In this document: in pieces, positions 35,124 to 46,651 of the stretch | How the letters are laid out: each line of letters begins with the position of its first letter | Position numbering within the stretch: position 1 is the stretch's first letter | Origin: Hippopus hippopus | Lineage: Eukaryota > Mollusca > Bivalvia > Cardiida > Cardiidae | Direction of reading: 5' to 3' | Length of the DNA stretch: 64,000 nt | Assembly: GCA_946811185.2 (NCBI GenBank) | Contig: OX328106.1 | Coordinates: 28,084,426-28,148,425, forward strand | Position numbers and translations under genes: made by a program | The notes under the pieces: generated by a model | Databases searched by the model: none | Seen by the model: the letters and a program-made list of their open reading frames with translations, nothing else | Told to the model about the DNA's origin: nothing

Positions 35124-35465
35124 TTTAAAGAGACATCTTTACAGCCAGAAAGTAAACAAAGACTGTTAAATCTTGACGGTGTTATAATCTAGTCAGCTGT
35201 GTAAACGTAGATAAAAAATCAATATAAGGTGTATGGGGTAAAGAAACTATAGGGATTTGTCTTCGATTTAAACCGGAAACTGGTTGTTATGTCTATGGCT
35301 AGCCGCAATAGAATGAAATGCATTTTCTATCTGCCGTAATCTGTGCGACCTTGCAACCATCATGGGCAATATTTGGCATGAAGATACAAGAGTGATTGTA
35401 GTTTCATAAAATAAAGAAAAAAACGGTTAAAAACTGGATGAAAACGAGTGAAGATGTATGTTTAA
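35124..35465. mobile_element. Family E TTAA MITE, copy 2
   Basis: Left TTAAAGAGACATCTTTACAG, right AAGATGTATGTTTAA. The body is collinear with 33830-34174, with scattered substitutions and small gaps. Confidence 0.8.
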
Positions 35466-36989
35466 GAAAAAGGTTCTAAATTATTGGGGAGTGAAGCCAT
35501 GTTTGGCTACTACAGGTAATGACCTGTTTGGGTTTCATCAAAAATGGGCTGGGACGACCCTAATGCCTTTTTCACAACGGCACGGCGAACAGTTTACGAC
35601 ATCTTGAAGCGCTTTTCACTAGAGTGCCTTGTGAGCTATTTCTGTCAGCAGAGACGACAGCGGTTTGGACCATTCCATTAGAATGCTCAAAAATCTAATG
35701 CACTCTTACGCAAATAAACGTTCGCGTTAGGTCGCAGTGACAGAAACACGAGTGTTGCACAACATTGCAAACCGTCGCTGGACCAGTCATATGGGTTCGT
35801 CTTCATAGTTTGTGCTGGATCTGTTGCACTTAGTGCAGAAAAGTACGTGCACAACGGATCTATTGATGGATAGGAGTCGTGCATTGTATTGCGTGTATGA
35901 GCCGAATATGATATCAATATTTGACCATTCCCATGACTCCTTGCAACATTGTACTGCCATTGTATGCCTGCAAAAGACTTTCTAAGAGTGTTCAGGAGAA
36001 GATCTGTTGTTTGGTTTAAAATGGTCCAAATGTAAAATGGACTTTATGAATACCGCGGCACTGTTTGGGATAATCTGGAAACAAATATGACACTAAACTT
36101 ATGATGGATTGTAACAACGTATTCATGAGTTGACATTTCTTTTCTTTTAGACGCTTTCCATAGCACGAAATTTCATGCCTTTCCGTCCATCTGAATCGTA
36201 GCCTCGCGTGTAAATGACAGAACGATGTCGCTTGTAGAGACCGAACACTTCTGATACAAGTAAACCGAGCTTGTTTGTTTTATGGTTACTCTACTTCTTC
36301 TACCGCTTTAGAAGACAAATTAAACATCACGAATTTATGTTACAAGCAAGGCTAAAGCTCGAAATTCAAATCAAAATGTTACAAAAAAAAAAACAGTATG
36401 CGTCAAAGGTTGCTGGCTGCAATTTATTTCTTCGACCAAGTTTCCCCGAGTTCACTTTGACATTAAAGATCACAAATCTCCAGGGAGAGATGTTTTAAAT
36501 TGAAGGTAATTGAGTGATTTGATTCACTGGAAGAACATTTCATGGCCAGTCAATTAACTGGCACTTCACAAAAAAGCGAGGTGCGACCTCCTCTGTATCG
36601 TGAAAAGTCAACTGTCAATGAGAATTCGGTATACAGGAAAAATAATGATCATTTAAACCAGCAGTTATGCAAACAGATCTATCAATATGAAATTTGGTTG
36701 AACGGAAATGCATAGGAAAAGGGTATGGCAGCAGTCCTGGGTGCTCATGTGAGAACTAATAACTGCCTCTGTACAATATTTAAAAAAAAAAAAAGTTATT
36801 TGTCAATGACACTACTTTAATAAAACTAAGGGTTTATATACCTTTAGTCGCCAGTTGCAATTATTGTCACACAGAGTGACAAATATATATCAACATCAGA
36901 CTCCACTGAAAATGCAAGCTTATCTTGGACCTTAAATGTCCGATTTTTTTGTAGGAAAGTCTGACCAAAGAGGTTTTAAAATTGGAATA
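35466..36989. other. Non-coding stretch, nothing secure
   Basis: A 75-codon frame at 36271-36498 would encode a hydrophobic start followed by a basic helical stretch, but it spans an 11-A run and has no ATG near its start. I do not call it. Confidence 0.35.
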
Positions 36990-36997
36990 CCAAGATG

Positions 36998-37282
36998 TAT
37001 TTTAGCTCGGCCCGACGGTCGCTAGTTCGAATCCACTGTTTAGCAAATTTCTTTCTGAGGATTGACGATAGTCACTGCGACAGGATTCATTCCTGTCTCA
37101 CCGCTTATCATTGTTTCGTCGACGGTTATGTGGGAAAGCAGCCAGAGGTTTAGAGAGAAAATTGTGCGAAGTACTGGTTAAAGGAAAAAGAAAAATCCAG
37201 GAAAGCATGGATACGTGCACTTGTCTCCGCGATATAACTGACATAATGTGGAAAACGGTGTTTAACGCCATACAAACAAATT
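36998..37282 (+). mobile_element. tRNA-derived SINE, type S4
   Basis: The head has a B box (CTAGTTCGAATCC). The body carries GTGCGAAGTACTGGTTAAAG and CCAGGAAAGCATGGATACG, and the 3' module is GTGTTTAACGCCATACAAAC with a CAAACAAA tail. It shares the 3' module with 37588-37690 and the body with 42505-42805. Confidence 0.75.
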
Positions 37283-37310
37283 AACCAAGGTATATTTCAC
37301 CGAAGGAATG

Positions 37311-37389
37311 TCGTCGGTTTACTTCCAAAACCTCGTAACTACAGCTTGTTACAAGCTGTAGTTACGAGGTTTTGGAAGTAAACCGACGA
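37311..37389. repeat. Perfect 39-bp inverted repeat with one-base spacer
   Basis: The left arm 37311-37349 starts TCGTCGGTTTACTTCCAAAA. The right arm 37351-37389 is its exact inverse. The spacer is one T at 37350. It starts 29 bp after the SINE tail. Confidence 0.95.
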
Positions 37390-37587
37390 TGTGCATTTGT
37401 CCATTTCACTTGAGCTTTCCAATGGCTGATTCATTAAGTTATCTTTTTAAAAAGACAGTGCTGTGTTCGTATTCACCAACCATTCTAAACAGCATTATAA
37501 GTCTTAGTATAAATTCATAAAGTAACGCAATTTTAAGTAGAATTACGATACTTTGAAATTTAGAAAGTCCTAAGAATTTTATTGAGA

Positions 37588-37690
37588 AAATAAATCCAGG
37601 AAAGCACGAAAGGGTGTACTGACAGTCGCAATATCGGTGAAATAATGTTGAAATGGCGTTTAGCACCATACAAACAAACGAACAGCATAA
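37588..37690 (+). repeat. SINE type S4, 3' fragment
   Basis: AATCCAGGAAAGCACGAAAG, then AAATAATGTTGAAATGGCG and TTTAGCACCATACAAACAAA. The head is missing. Confidence 0.65.
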
Positions 37691-37963
37691 AGACAAGCAT
37701 CTGGTGGTGTGCTTTAAATTTATCGTACAAATTGGATGCACGCGTTAGAGAAAACTGTCGTCCTGTTGCAAATTTTTAGTATTTAAAAGCAGTTGAAGAT
37801 CAGTTTGATCTATGACTTCTTTTTGCATTTATTCTTTTCTGTATAGACTATTTATACCTAGAAATCTTACTTTATCCGGGTATAGTATGGAAAGAAAACA
37901 TTTAAAGACAGATATTTTTGGAAAACATCATGACGAAATGAACGATCTTTCCTTCTTCAGACA

Positions 37964-38013
37964 TTTTTTTTTTTTTTTTTTTTTCCAAAATAAAAAAAAA
38001 AAAAAAAAAAAAA
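37964..38013. repeat. Facing T and A homopolymers
   Basis: About 21 T (37964-37984), then CCAAAAT, then 22 A (37992-38013). This is a potential hairpin and a common assembly weak point. Confidence 0.85.
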
Positions 38014-39569
38014 GAACAAGCGTAAAAAGTCATATTTTCACAGATTTTTTCAAGAATTTTTGCCAGCATTCGAACGATTTTGATATGTATCTCCTGACAG
38101 AAACATTAGCTTGTCACGAATACAATTATACTTAAAGAGGTTTACCTGGTGGTTATTTCTATGGCTTTAAGGCACACTTTGAATAATTCTAATTAAAGAG
38201 TAGTCATCATTTTCGCCTTATCATTCTATATAATGACAGATTCTAACTCTCTATCATATTTATCTAGTGCAATTTCATGAAAAGAGAGATCAGATTTCAA
38301 TTAAATCTTCCTACACCATAGACATACAGCCATTCTGAGTTACAGTCTCTTGTTTATAAAAGATTGTTTTTCTTTGTCTTGTATAAATCATAATCTCCTT
38401 ATTTGGAACTGTCACACGAACTTAAAAGTGGTTATTTAGATATTTGGTCATGAATCAAGCTTTCTTGTAAAACATGAATGCTACAAAATACAGTTTTGTC
38501 TGCAAGCATAAAGAAGCTGGTTGTTGACACGCTCAAGGTATTTTCAAATTTTGCGCTAGTATTTCACATAGGCATGTCGGAATATAACATTATCAATCGC
38601 ATTATCTTTCCTGTTCCCTTTTGAAATAATTATTTTTTTAAGAAAGTTGGAGCGAAAAACAGGCTACATTTATCCACAGATGTATTGTTTGTAGCCATTT
38701 TCTCCATTGCTACTTGATTAGCGGCGAGTTTTAGTTTACCCACCGCGTATTGATATTTATCCTGTACAGAATAGTAATGCGTCATAGCAGGCAGAATCTT
38801 CGAAGAATATGACATGCGCAGACAACGTTATGAATCGTACTCGTTGATTGGGTGAGATCGTATTTAAATAAGCATGATGACGTCATATCTGACCTCATGA
38901 AATTGACAGAGTTGCGATTACATGGCGACCAAAGCGTTAATTAAACGCCAAATTTTCACATTTTTTTCTGCATGTAACTTTCTTGTTTCTTTGTTTTGAA
39001 AGAATATAATAGTTTCTGATCTCTGACGATCAAAAGCTAATTTCCACTTTCTTCCTGGTTGTTGCATCTGTTTTACCAGAAACAGAAACAATTCGCCAGA
39101 GAACGTCAAAGCTGTCAGTCCGACTATTTGCCCTTGGATCATTGTAGGCATAATTGTGAAACGAGGTTACGTGATGTCATTCGGCAGTCACTCAAGTAGC
39201 AAGACTTGTTTGAACTATTTGGTATTACATAACGGTAAACGGGAAAAACAAAGGCGGAATGATTGATGATGTGACTAGTCAGATGTCAAATGAATCTCTG
39301 ACCTATATTTCTGGCAAATCTTATTAATCAAGATAAAGTAGCCCACTAAAACAGTCGATGGGGTTTAAAACTTATATCACATCAAAAACACCAATATCGT
39401 GGCAATGCCATATGTCCGTTTTCTCGAGCAGAATTCGCAGTCAGTGAAGTACGTGAGAAATTGATAATCATCATTTGTTTTTATGTCTGTCCGCCAATCA
39501 GTTCGTCTTGTCTTTACCTGTTAGTCCTTCTGTCCGTCTGCCTTTTCACCTAACTACCTATCTACCTAG

Positions 39570-39571
<2 letters not shown>
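38014..39571. other. Non-coding stretch, nothing recognised
   Basis: No gene or family member recognised. Confidence 0.35.

Positions 39572-39628
<57 letters not shown>
39572..39628. repeat. TC microsatellite, about 28 units
   Basis: Uninterrupted (TC)n followed by degraded CTGTCTCTATCTCTCTGTC. Confidence 0.95.
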
Positions 39629-39634
<6 letters not shown>

Positions 39635-39904
39635 ATCTCTCTGTCTGTTTGTCTCAATTTTAGCAGTAATTTCCCGAAATTTACCGAGTAAGTATTTGGG
39701 TTAATCCTCACCAAGTGACAAAATGCCGTCACTGAACTATTTGTGCATAGTCGGCCTATTTTATCAGCGTTCATGTGTTCGATAAATCTACTGATTTTTA
39801 GTATATTACAAAACAGCATAAATCCACGTACATGCAAATTGCATGTCGGATAACGATACGTTCTATATTGTGCAAGAAATATTTGAGGTTGGTCTGATCT
39901 GTTT

Positions 39905-40100
39905 GGTTTGTATTGGAGTTTAACGCCATTTTAACAGCTTACGTCATACCATGGCGGTCAGTGACGCACCCATGTGTTTCCTGGCTTTCTCACACCAGTA
40001 CTGACACAACTTTCTGTCCAAAGTCACTGACTACTTTTCTCACATTCATCAGAGGTAAAAGGCGAAAAATCGCCGGAAAGAAGGTTCGCCGCTACGGTTG
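39905..40100 (-). repeat. SINE type S1, partial
   Basis: GAGTTTAACGCCATTTTAAC (3' end of the minus-strand SINE), then GTGTTTCCTGGCTTTCTCAC and AGTACTGACACAACTTTC. It stops before the tRNA-like head. Confidence 0.75.
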
Positions 40101-40162
40101 GTTTGAAATCCGAGTATTCTTGGCTTTCTTACACAGCTCTAAGAATTAAAGTCAAACTGAAA

Positions 40163-40206
40163 TGAGCTATGCTCTGGCAATATGGGGTTTAATGTATCTC
40201 CGTCTG
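40163..40206 (-). repeat. Family B MITE, end fragment
   Basis: ATGAGCTATGCTCTGGCAAT, then GGGTTTAATGTATCTCCG. Only the terminal 45 bp remain. Confidence 0.5.
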
Positions 40207-40582
40207 TATAACGGTAGTTTCCATTTGAATTGCCAATCACGTGATCTTATACATGGCGGCGCCACTGTAAGTCAGTTAGCAACGACATAAACAACTTCGT
40301 TGAAGTTATTCACATCTATCTATCCGTCGGCGAAAACTTCAATCGGAATTGATAACCCACGTTAAAAAAAGAATGTACGAACTGTTTGTCAACTGAAAGA
40401 TAGTTAGAAAGATTTCGATAGAAAATTGAGACTCAGGTTTTCTTTTTTAAGAGGAGCCTTACAATTTTCAGAACGGTAAACAGGCGTATTTCCGGAGAAG
40501 AAATGTACCGTGTAGGTGCATATCAAGCTACCAGATACAGCCGAGGGACTTGATGGCTCCCATAACCCGAGGTATGCCGAAT

Positions 40583-40688
40583 GCGGCCCCTAACTCTCAT
40601 ATTAAAAGACGGAAGCTGCCGAGATTGGCCGAATAGCCTTTACGAAAACGTCGATGTTTACCGATGAGTTAGGGGCCGTAGACCTTAA
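40583..40688. mobile_element. Family D MITE, single copy
   Basis: GCGGCCCCTAACTCTCAT on the left and GATGAGTTAGGGGCCGTAG on the right are inverted. The inner AAAGACGGAAGCTGCCGAGA is identical to the pair at 32.9-33.1 kb. Confidence 0.8.
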
Positions 40689-40831
40689 TTGATTGAATAA
40701 ATGTTGTTAACGCGGCTTTTTCGACAACATCCAGTCATTTCACGGCGACTGTTCACTTATTCCTGTGTTTCCTAGGTTTCACTTGTGCTAGACTAAGGTT
40801 GTGAATTGTCTTACCGAAGGACTCTCCAACG

Positions 40832-41075
40832 AACATGCTCTGGCAAAAAAAAAGGGGGGGGGGGTTTAATGCGTCTCTGAAATGCATTATACCAAGCAAG
40901 ACATCACATAATCAGGGATCAATGAAATCCATTTAGTCTGACAATTGACTGGATATGAACGTACATGGACATGCATAAAATTTATAAATAGGAAAACTGC
41001 ACAAGCTGACATGGGTCGATACTTTTTTATAGATGCATTAAGCCTCGTTTTTCCCAGAGCATGCCTCATGTATAA
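40832..41075 (-). mobile_element. Family B MITE, reverse copy
   Basis: ACATGCTCTGGCAAA and a G run on the left, GCATTATACCAAGCAAGACA inside, AGATGCATTAAGCCTCG and CCAGAGCATGCCTCAT on the right. The central palindrome is half lost. Confidence 0.75.
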
Positions 41076-41387
41076 TGTACAATGTCCCTGCATTTATCAA
41101 ACCCTTGCATTGTACTCCACTTGTTCTGGCGTGTTACAATGCACTACTAGCGAGTTCATCTTCCTGAGTAAATGTCATTGTGCCTTGAAAAGTACATGTG
41201 TATGTATCATATAGAAAAAGTCTTGTGTTATGTGAGTTGTCCTAAAGTAATGCTAAGTGGACAAAGTTTTATGATCGCCATTTTTCCAATCCGTATCTCT
41301 TACACGAGAATCCTGTGAATGAACGAAAAGAAATATTGAACTGTTTCTCAACCGGCATTGAATTTCTGTTTACTAAGCGAGAAGAGC

Positions 41388-41416
41388 AGATCAAGATCAG
41401 ACTTACACTACTCTTA
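41388..41416. repeat. Family C half-core
   Basis: AGCAGATCAAGATCAGACTT with only a truncated second arm. Confidence 0.45.
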
Positions 41417-41589
41417 TCGGTTACCCATGAAATATTGTCCAAACTTTATTGAAGCAACGCAGTAAGTGGATCCAGTAACCGGTACATTGATTTTCATTTT
41501 CATTCATGGGCTGAAAGGTGAGGTCGAAACGTCCTGTGATAAAAACCTTATAAACTTGTAATGACAATGACATGAAGTCACGGAACATG

Positions 41590-41890
41590 AATATGAACCA
41601 TGCTCTGGCGAAAGGGGGTTAAAGACATCTCCGTGATGCATTATACCAAGCAATTCATCACATGAAAATGGACCCCCCCCCACCCCCCCACCCCCCCAAA
41701 AAAAACAAAAAACATTTGTTTAACAACTGACTGAATCACATGGTAGAATGGTTGTTTGACATATATAAAATTTAAAAATAGCAAAACGTTTCGGCCCATG
41801 TCAGCCTGCGCGGACTGCACAGGCTGACATGGGTCGATACTTTTTGCAGATGCATTAATTCCTCTTTTCACAGAGTATGGCTCAAATATA
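41590..41890 (-). mobile_element. Family B MITE, reverse copy with C-rich insert
   Basis: ATATGAACCATGCTCTGGC on the left, CAGAGTATGGCTCAAATAT on the right. The centre CAGCCTGCGCGGACTGCACA is near palindromic. A C-run block (41668-41697) expands it to about 300 bp. Confidence 0.8.
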
Positions 41891-42148
41891 TTTTTCATCC
41901 CTAATTCCATGACATAATACAGACGTAAACCGATGTATAATTAGTACACTATAATAGGATAGATTTACCGTAGAGCACTTGTTTTATGGCCCTAATGATC
42001 ATCCGCTTGTTCCAGTTCTTTAAAGAAATTAACATCGTCACGCAACATAAGTGGACCATTCCTGTCACGTTTCTACAGATCTCTGTTCAAGCAAAGATCC
42101 TTCTGACTGACACATGACAACAAGAGAAACGTGACTTTGTTGTTTTCA

Positions 42149-42357
42149 ATCCTTATCCTGCTAAATAAGTGAAATGAAACTTTCAAGCCGATAGTACTAA
42201 CCCAAATGTTGCTATTTCAAAGTTATCTTTTTCTCGAAAAATTTATCCTCATCAGACAGAGTAGATTCAAGATCAGACTGCACGCTCTGTGCAGTCTGAT
42301 CTTAAACTACACTGTCCGCAAAAGATCTTTGAGTCGCGCTTAGCAGCCTAAGGGTTG
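42149..42357 (+). mobile_element. Family C MITE, near-complete copy
   Basis: TCAATCCTTATCCTGCTAAA on the left and AGCAGCCTAAGGGTTGAA on the right, each one base off TTAA. The core is AAGATCAGACTGCACGCTCT with its inverse arm. Confidence 0.8.
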
Positions 42358-42412
42358 AAGAAAACTATTATTCTATGCAAAATGTAGGTTGGAAAATAGC
42401 AATAAACGCATA

Positions 42413-42492
42413 GTTGTTGTTGTTGTCGTGAAAGTAACAATAAACGCATAGCTGTTGTTGTTGTCTGTCGTTGTTGTTGTTGCTGCTGCTGT
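42413..42492. repeat. TTG microsatellite, interrupted
   Basis: (GTT)n runs in two blocks separated by a duplicated CAATAAACGCATAG word. Confidence 0.85.
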
Positions 42493-42504
42493 ATAAAGGC
42501 TTTA

Positions 42505-42805
42505 TTCTCATACAGGCGAAGGCGATAGCCCAGTCGGAAACGCACATGACAGGGGTTGCTGACTGGATTCCTAGCCAAATTCTTTCCGATGATTCATGAT
42601 AATAATAGCAACACCATACATTCCTCTCCTACTGCTGAAAATTGTTTCGATATTTGTATATAGGAAAGCTGCCGGTGGCCTTGAAACAATGTTGTGCAAA
42701 GTACTGGTAGAAGGTACCCCAGGAAAGCCTGGAAAGATGCACTGTCCGTTGCTTTCACCGATGCAATTTTGAAATCGACGTTGAACACGAGACAAAAACA
42801 AATTT
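42505..42805 (+). mobile_element. tRNA-derived SINE, type S4
   Basis: The tRNA-like head GGCGATAGCCCAGTCGGAAA is followed by GGATTCCTAGCCAAATTCTT, then GTGCAAAGTACTGGTAGAAG and CCAGGAAAGCCTGGAAAGA. The tail GTTGAACACGAGACAAAAAC is worn. Confidence 0.7.
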
Positions 42806-42810
42806 TCTCA

Positions 42811-43694
42811 CAAAGCCGAGGATTTACTGCGTTTTCTTTAAAAAAAATGACAAAAATCACAAACAATATTGTCTAACTGTGGAGTATCTGTTTGTCCGTG
42901 CCCATTCGTCCAAGGCCAACTAGCTGCCAATTGTAAATAATCCGGGGGTCAAATAGCAGAAAATTTTATTCATATAAATTAAAAGTATTGGTATTATAAT
43001 GATTCTGATAATGTATTGCAGTACAATCGGTTAAAGCTGTAGTTACTAGCTTAAAAAAAGTTGGCAATTTTTGTTCTCGTTTTTTTTTTTTCCTTCAGCA
43101 ACGAATAGAATATATAAAGAGGGCACGGGGGTTTAATACTGGTGTAGGCGTTGAAAGACAATAACATTGTTTTCACTCCTGTATATAATTTGCTATTTTT
43201 GCAAGCGTCTTCCACCTACTTTGATCTAGAAACTTAAAGGGAGTAGCGTTATCATGAGTATATATAATTAACAAAGAGGATTGTTGGTTGTGTGGGGAAA
43301 AAGCGTGACATTTCTGTTCATGTACATGAAGGGAATCTGACTGAAAACCTTTTTCGTACTTTTATGCCTGTCTTCAAACTATCGCATACTTTTCCAAGAG
43401 GATTTGGCTGTATATTTCAATGAAGTTTTATGACAAATGGCCTCCAAAAGGAAAAGAGAACATTACATGGCTAACAATGTAGTTTTTGTCTGCACAATTA
43501 CAGTTGAAAAAACACATTAAAAAAAAAAACCTTCATAGACCAAGCTTCCATGTGTTCACTGGCAGCACGTAGTCTGAAAGAAATATGAAAGATGCGTTTA
43601 GACATCACAGAGGCAGAAATGCGTTTTAACATGTCCTTTCATCCTTTCTGATCTGTGTGACAGAGATGCGTAGATGTCAAATTTTCAAATAAGC
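42811..43694. other. Non-coding stretch, nothing recognised
   Basis: No gene or known family member. Confidence 0.4.
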
Positions 43695-43957
43695 ATATGA
43701 GCCATACTCTGTGAAAAGAGGCTTAATGCATTTGCAAAAAGTAACGACCAGGTCAGCCTGCGCAGTCCGCGCAGGCTGACCTGGGCCGAAACCTTTTGCT
43801 ATCAGTCAATTTTCTGCAATTTTCCAGTGTACTCCATAATTCAGTCAGTTGTTTTACAAAATTGATTTATTGATCCACAGTACTGTGATGACTTGCTCGG
43901 TATCATGTGTCACAGACATGCATCAAGCCCCCTTTTGCCAAAACATGGTTCAAATAT
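43695..43957 (+). mobile_element. Family B MITE, complete copy
   Basis: ATGAGCCATACTCTGTGAAA on the left and CCAAAACATGGTTCAAATAT on the right. The centre CAGCCTGCGCAGTCCGCGCA continues into AGGCTGACCTGG and forms a long palindrome. This is one of the best preserved copies. Confidence 0.85.
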
Positions 43958-44880
43958 ACATAAGCACAAGCAGACCTGGTAATATTTCGTCTCAGTGTTA
44001 CACCATAATTATGTACTTCTGTAAAACTGATCGCATGTCAACATTATTGTTTCAAACGAAAGCAAGAGGGAGTCTCTAGTTACGGAGGGTTTCCAATCAA
44101 TTACAAGTGTCACCCCTGAAAGGTATCTATCAACGTTCATTATTAGATCTTACGAAGTCAGTGACTGGAAAAAATTGGCTTTGTTTCGGAATGAAACACC
44201 GTCGTTTATCCTGCGAGAACTTGAGAAGTTCTTCATTAGTGCCGTTTTATTGGCCGACTGATATCATTGTATTCATCGAGAGTACCACCAACAAAATGTT
44301 CTGAATCAAATAAGTGTTGTACTGTTTGTTGAATTTCTAACTCTCACTTTGTTAACTGGCAGAAACATGACCGATCAGTCATAATTTGCTATCGAATTGT
44401 ATCGTTGAAACTTAAAATGGATTGCCCGGAAATAGTTATAAAAAAACCTTCGGTGATTGTCAGTGTGTGTGGCCTTGACCCTTGTCGATTTTTTTTTTTT
44501 TTTTCCATTCTGAGGTATATGATCTGCTTTTAATGTTTATTCAATCATACCTTTTGAAAACAGTGGATCATTGTATCTACAAACTATGTAAGCAATGTAA
44601 ATTCCCTCCTAACTTTTTCTAGAAAATGACAACTTTGGGTCTCATAAATACTCGTAAATCCTTTCCAAACGTATGAAAGTTTCTAGCTTTTTGTTCATAG
44701 ATCTAATTATCTCTTTATTTGGACTTATTCATTGGAAAAATCGCGATTGTACATACTTCCCTCAAGCTTTCATAAGACAAATCTTTTAAACGCAACACTT
44801 TTCGAGAGGTAACGAAATTGTTTGCCACTCAAGATCGACTGTATATGCTTACGTGGAGAAATCATATCTAATTAATAGTA
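43958..44880. other. Non-coding stretch, weak repeat
   Basis: A segment at about 44121-44235 resembles 53411-53520 (TCAACGTTCATTATTAGAT against TCAACAGTGTTTATTAGAT), probably an unnamed worn repeat. No gene supported. Confidence 0.3.
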
Positions 44881-46157
44881 TTTAGCTCCGCAAGCCGAAG
44901 GCAAGCGAGCTTAAATCATGTCCCTTGTGTCCATTGCGCGTCTGTCCGTCCGTGCGTCAGTCCGCGTGTTCGTTAACCAATCATCTCTGTCTGAAACTAC
45001 ATATCCAATTTTGGCCAGACTGAATGATCCTGCCATGGTCCTCTACAGAATTTCTTCAAAGAATTTGATGCCTGTGAAAACTCTGGTTGTCATGGCAACA
45101 AAACTGAAAAATATCTAAAATCTGTGTAAATCCTCTTGTCAGAAACCATAAGGGGTACGGCTACCGAATTTGGCATGCTGCTTCATCTAATAGACTTCTA
45201 GCAAGATTTTTCAAATTTTAGCACTGGAGGCAAATTTTTTCCGACCCTGAAGATCACAAGTTTAAAAAGGACCTTAAAAGTGAACAATCTGAAAATCTGA
45301 TCCTTATCTTATCTTAACCGTAAGACCTAGGGCTACCAATTTTTGCATATAGCTTTATCTAGTAGATCTTTACCAAAATTATTCAAACTATAGCCCTTCG
45401 GTTAAAATCGGTCTTGCCCCGGGGGTCACAGTTTAATTCATGTACATGTGCTTTAATGAACAGTTAAAAACTTTTCAAAAAATATTCTTGTTCCATACCG
45501 TGAGCGCTAGAGATTTAATATCTTATATGTGTTACTATCTCGTTGACCTCTACCAAGATCTTTGAAATTATAGCCATGAGGTCGAATTCGGCACCACCCA
45601 AAGGGTAACAAGTTTCACAAGGGTTTATAAAAAGAACACTTTAAAAACCTTATACTTCCTAAGCGTAAGACCAAGGTCTACAAAATTTTGCATGAAGCTT
45701 TATCTAGCTGATCTGTACCAAGATTTATATGTTAAATACCTTGGATCAAAATTTGCCTTATCCCAGGGGTCACGAATTTTAAAAAGGCTTATAAAATGAG
45801 AGCTTTACAAAAATCTTTTTTGTTCCTATCGGTGAGAGCTAGAGCTGTAATATTTTGTGTGTGTGTTATCATCTAGTAGGCCTCTGCCAAGCTTAATCAT
45901 TGGTGTCAAAATTGGGCCCACCTTGGAAGGGTAAATTGTGCTTATCTAGTGAAAAGAGTAAAAAAAAAATCTTCATTATTCTGACCATAAATCCAAGGAC
46001 TACCAAATTTGGCAAATAGCTTTACAATGGGTCACTATCAAGTTTCCAAAATTTAGCCAAGGGATCGAAATTCGCCCAGCCTCGGGATTCATATTTTAGA
46101 TTTATACGTATATACTAGGCTATGGAGAGATAAAGGCCATAATGGTCCTCTTGTCTT
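44881..46157 (+). mobile_element. Family F element 2, about 1.28 kb, modular
   Basis: The left end TTTAGCTCCGCAAGCCGAAG leads into GTCTGTCCGTCCGTGCGTCA. The right end is AAGGCCATAATGGTCCTCTT. The body is a string of worn modules of about 172 bp, marked by GCTTTATCTAG..GATCT.TACCAA (about 45350 and 45695) and a shared stretch in which a calling word such as CCGTAAGACC precedes a CTACCAAATTT-like word. There are at least six modules. Plan as in the element at 19.3-20.5 kb, but the sequence is different. Confidence 0.65.
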
Positions 46158-46436
46158 AAATTGTGTATCCAGTTACATCACAAGCCTGTAATTCCCGGAT
46201 TCATTCGTCATTCAATATCTTTCGAGTTTTCAGTAGTTCTGTTGTTAAGGGAGGGCCTCCCTGCACTGTTTTATCATTATAATTTCAACTGTATTTTCGT
46301 AACATTAGGCCGCCCGCCCATTTTATAGTTCAACCGTCTAAACAGTGACAGGAAATAAAATGAAAATCTCTTCACCAGTTTTACTTATTTATAAATAAAC
46401 ACTGAATTCTAATTTTAAAAAATTTGTAATTTTACA

Positions 46437-46651
46437 TTAATCTTTATCCTGCTAAAAAAGTTAAATGGAACTTCGAAGCCGACCTTTAAAACTCTAATAG
46501 TGCTATTTCAAAGGTTTTTTTTTTCAGCAAAATGCCTCCTAATCGGACAGTGTAGATCCATGATCAGACTACACGTTCTGTGCAGTCTGGTCTTGATCTA
46601 CGCTGTCCGAAAAAAAGGTTAGTGCTTCGTGCTTAGTAGCCTTAGGGTTAA
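46437..46651 (+). mobile_element. Family C TTAA MITE, complete copy
   Basis: TTAATCTTTATCCTGCTAAA on the left and TTAGTAGCCTTAGGGTTAA on the right, both with TTAA. The central palindrome is slightly diverged (TGATCAGACTACACGTTCTG). Confidence 0.85.

Noticed and set aside
36271..36498. 75-codon frame with hydrophobic then basic residues
   Set aside because: It spans an 11-A homopolymer and lacks an ATG near its start. Composition follows base bias.
37812..38135. 107-codon frame on +
   Set aside because: Poly-Phe and poly-Lys from T and A homopolymers; an artefact of low complexity.
39562..39837. Arg/Glu- and Ser/Leu-repeat frames on both strands
   Set aside because: Translation of the TC microsatellite.
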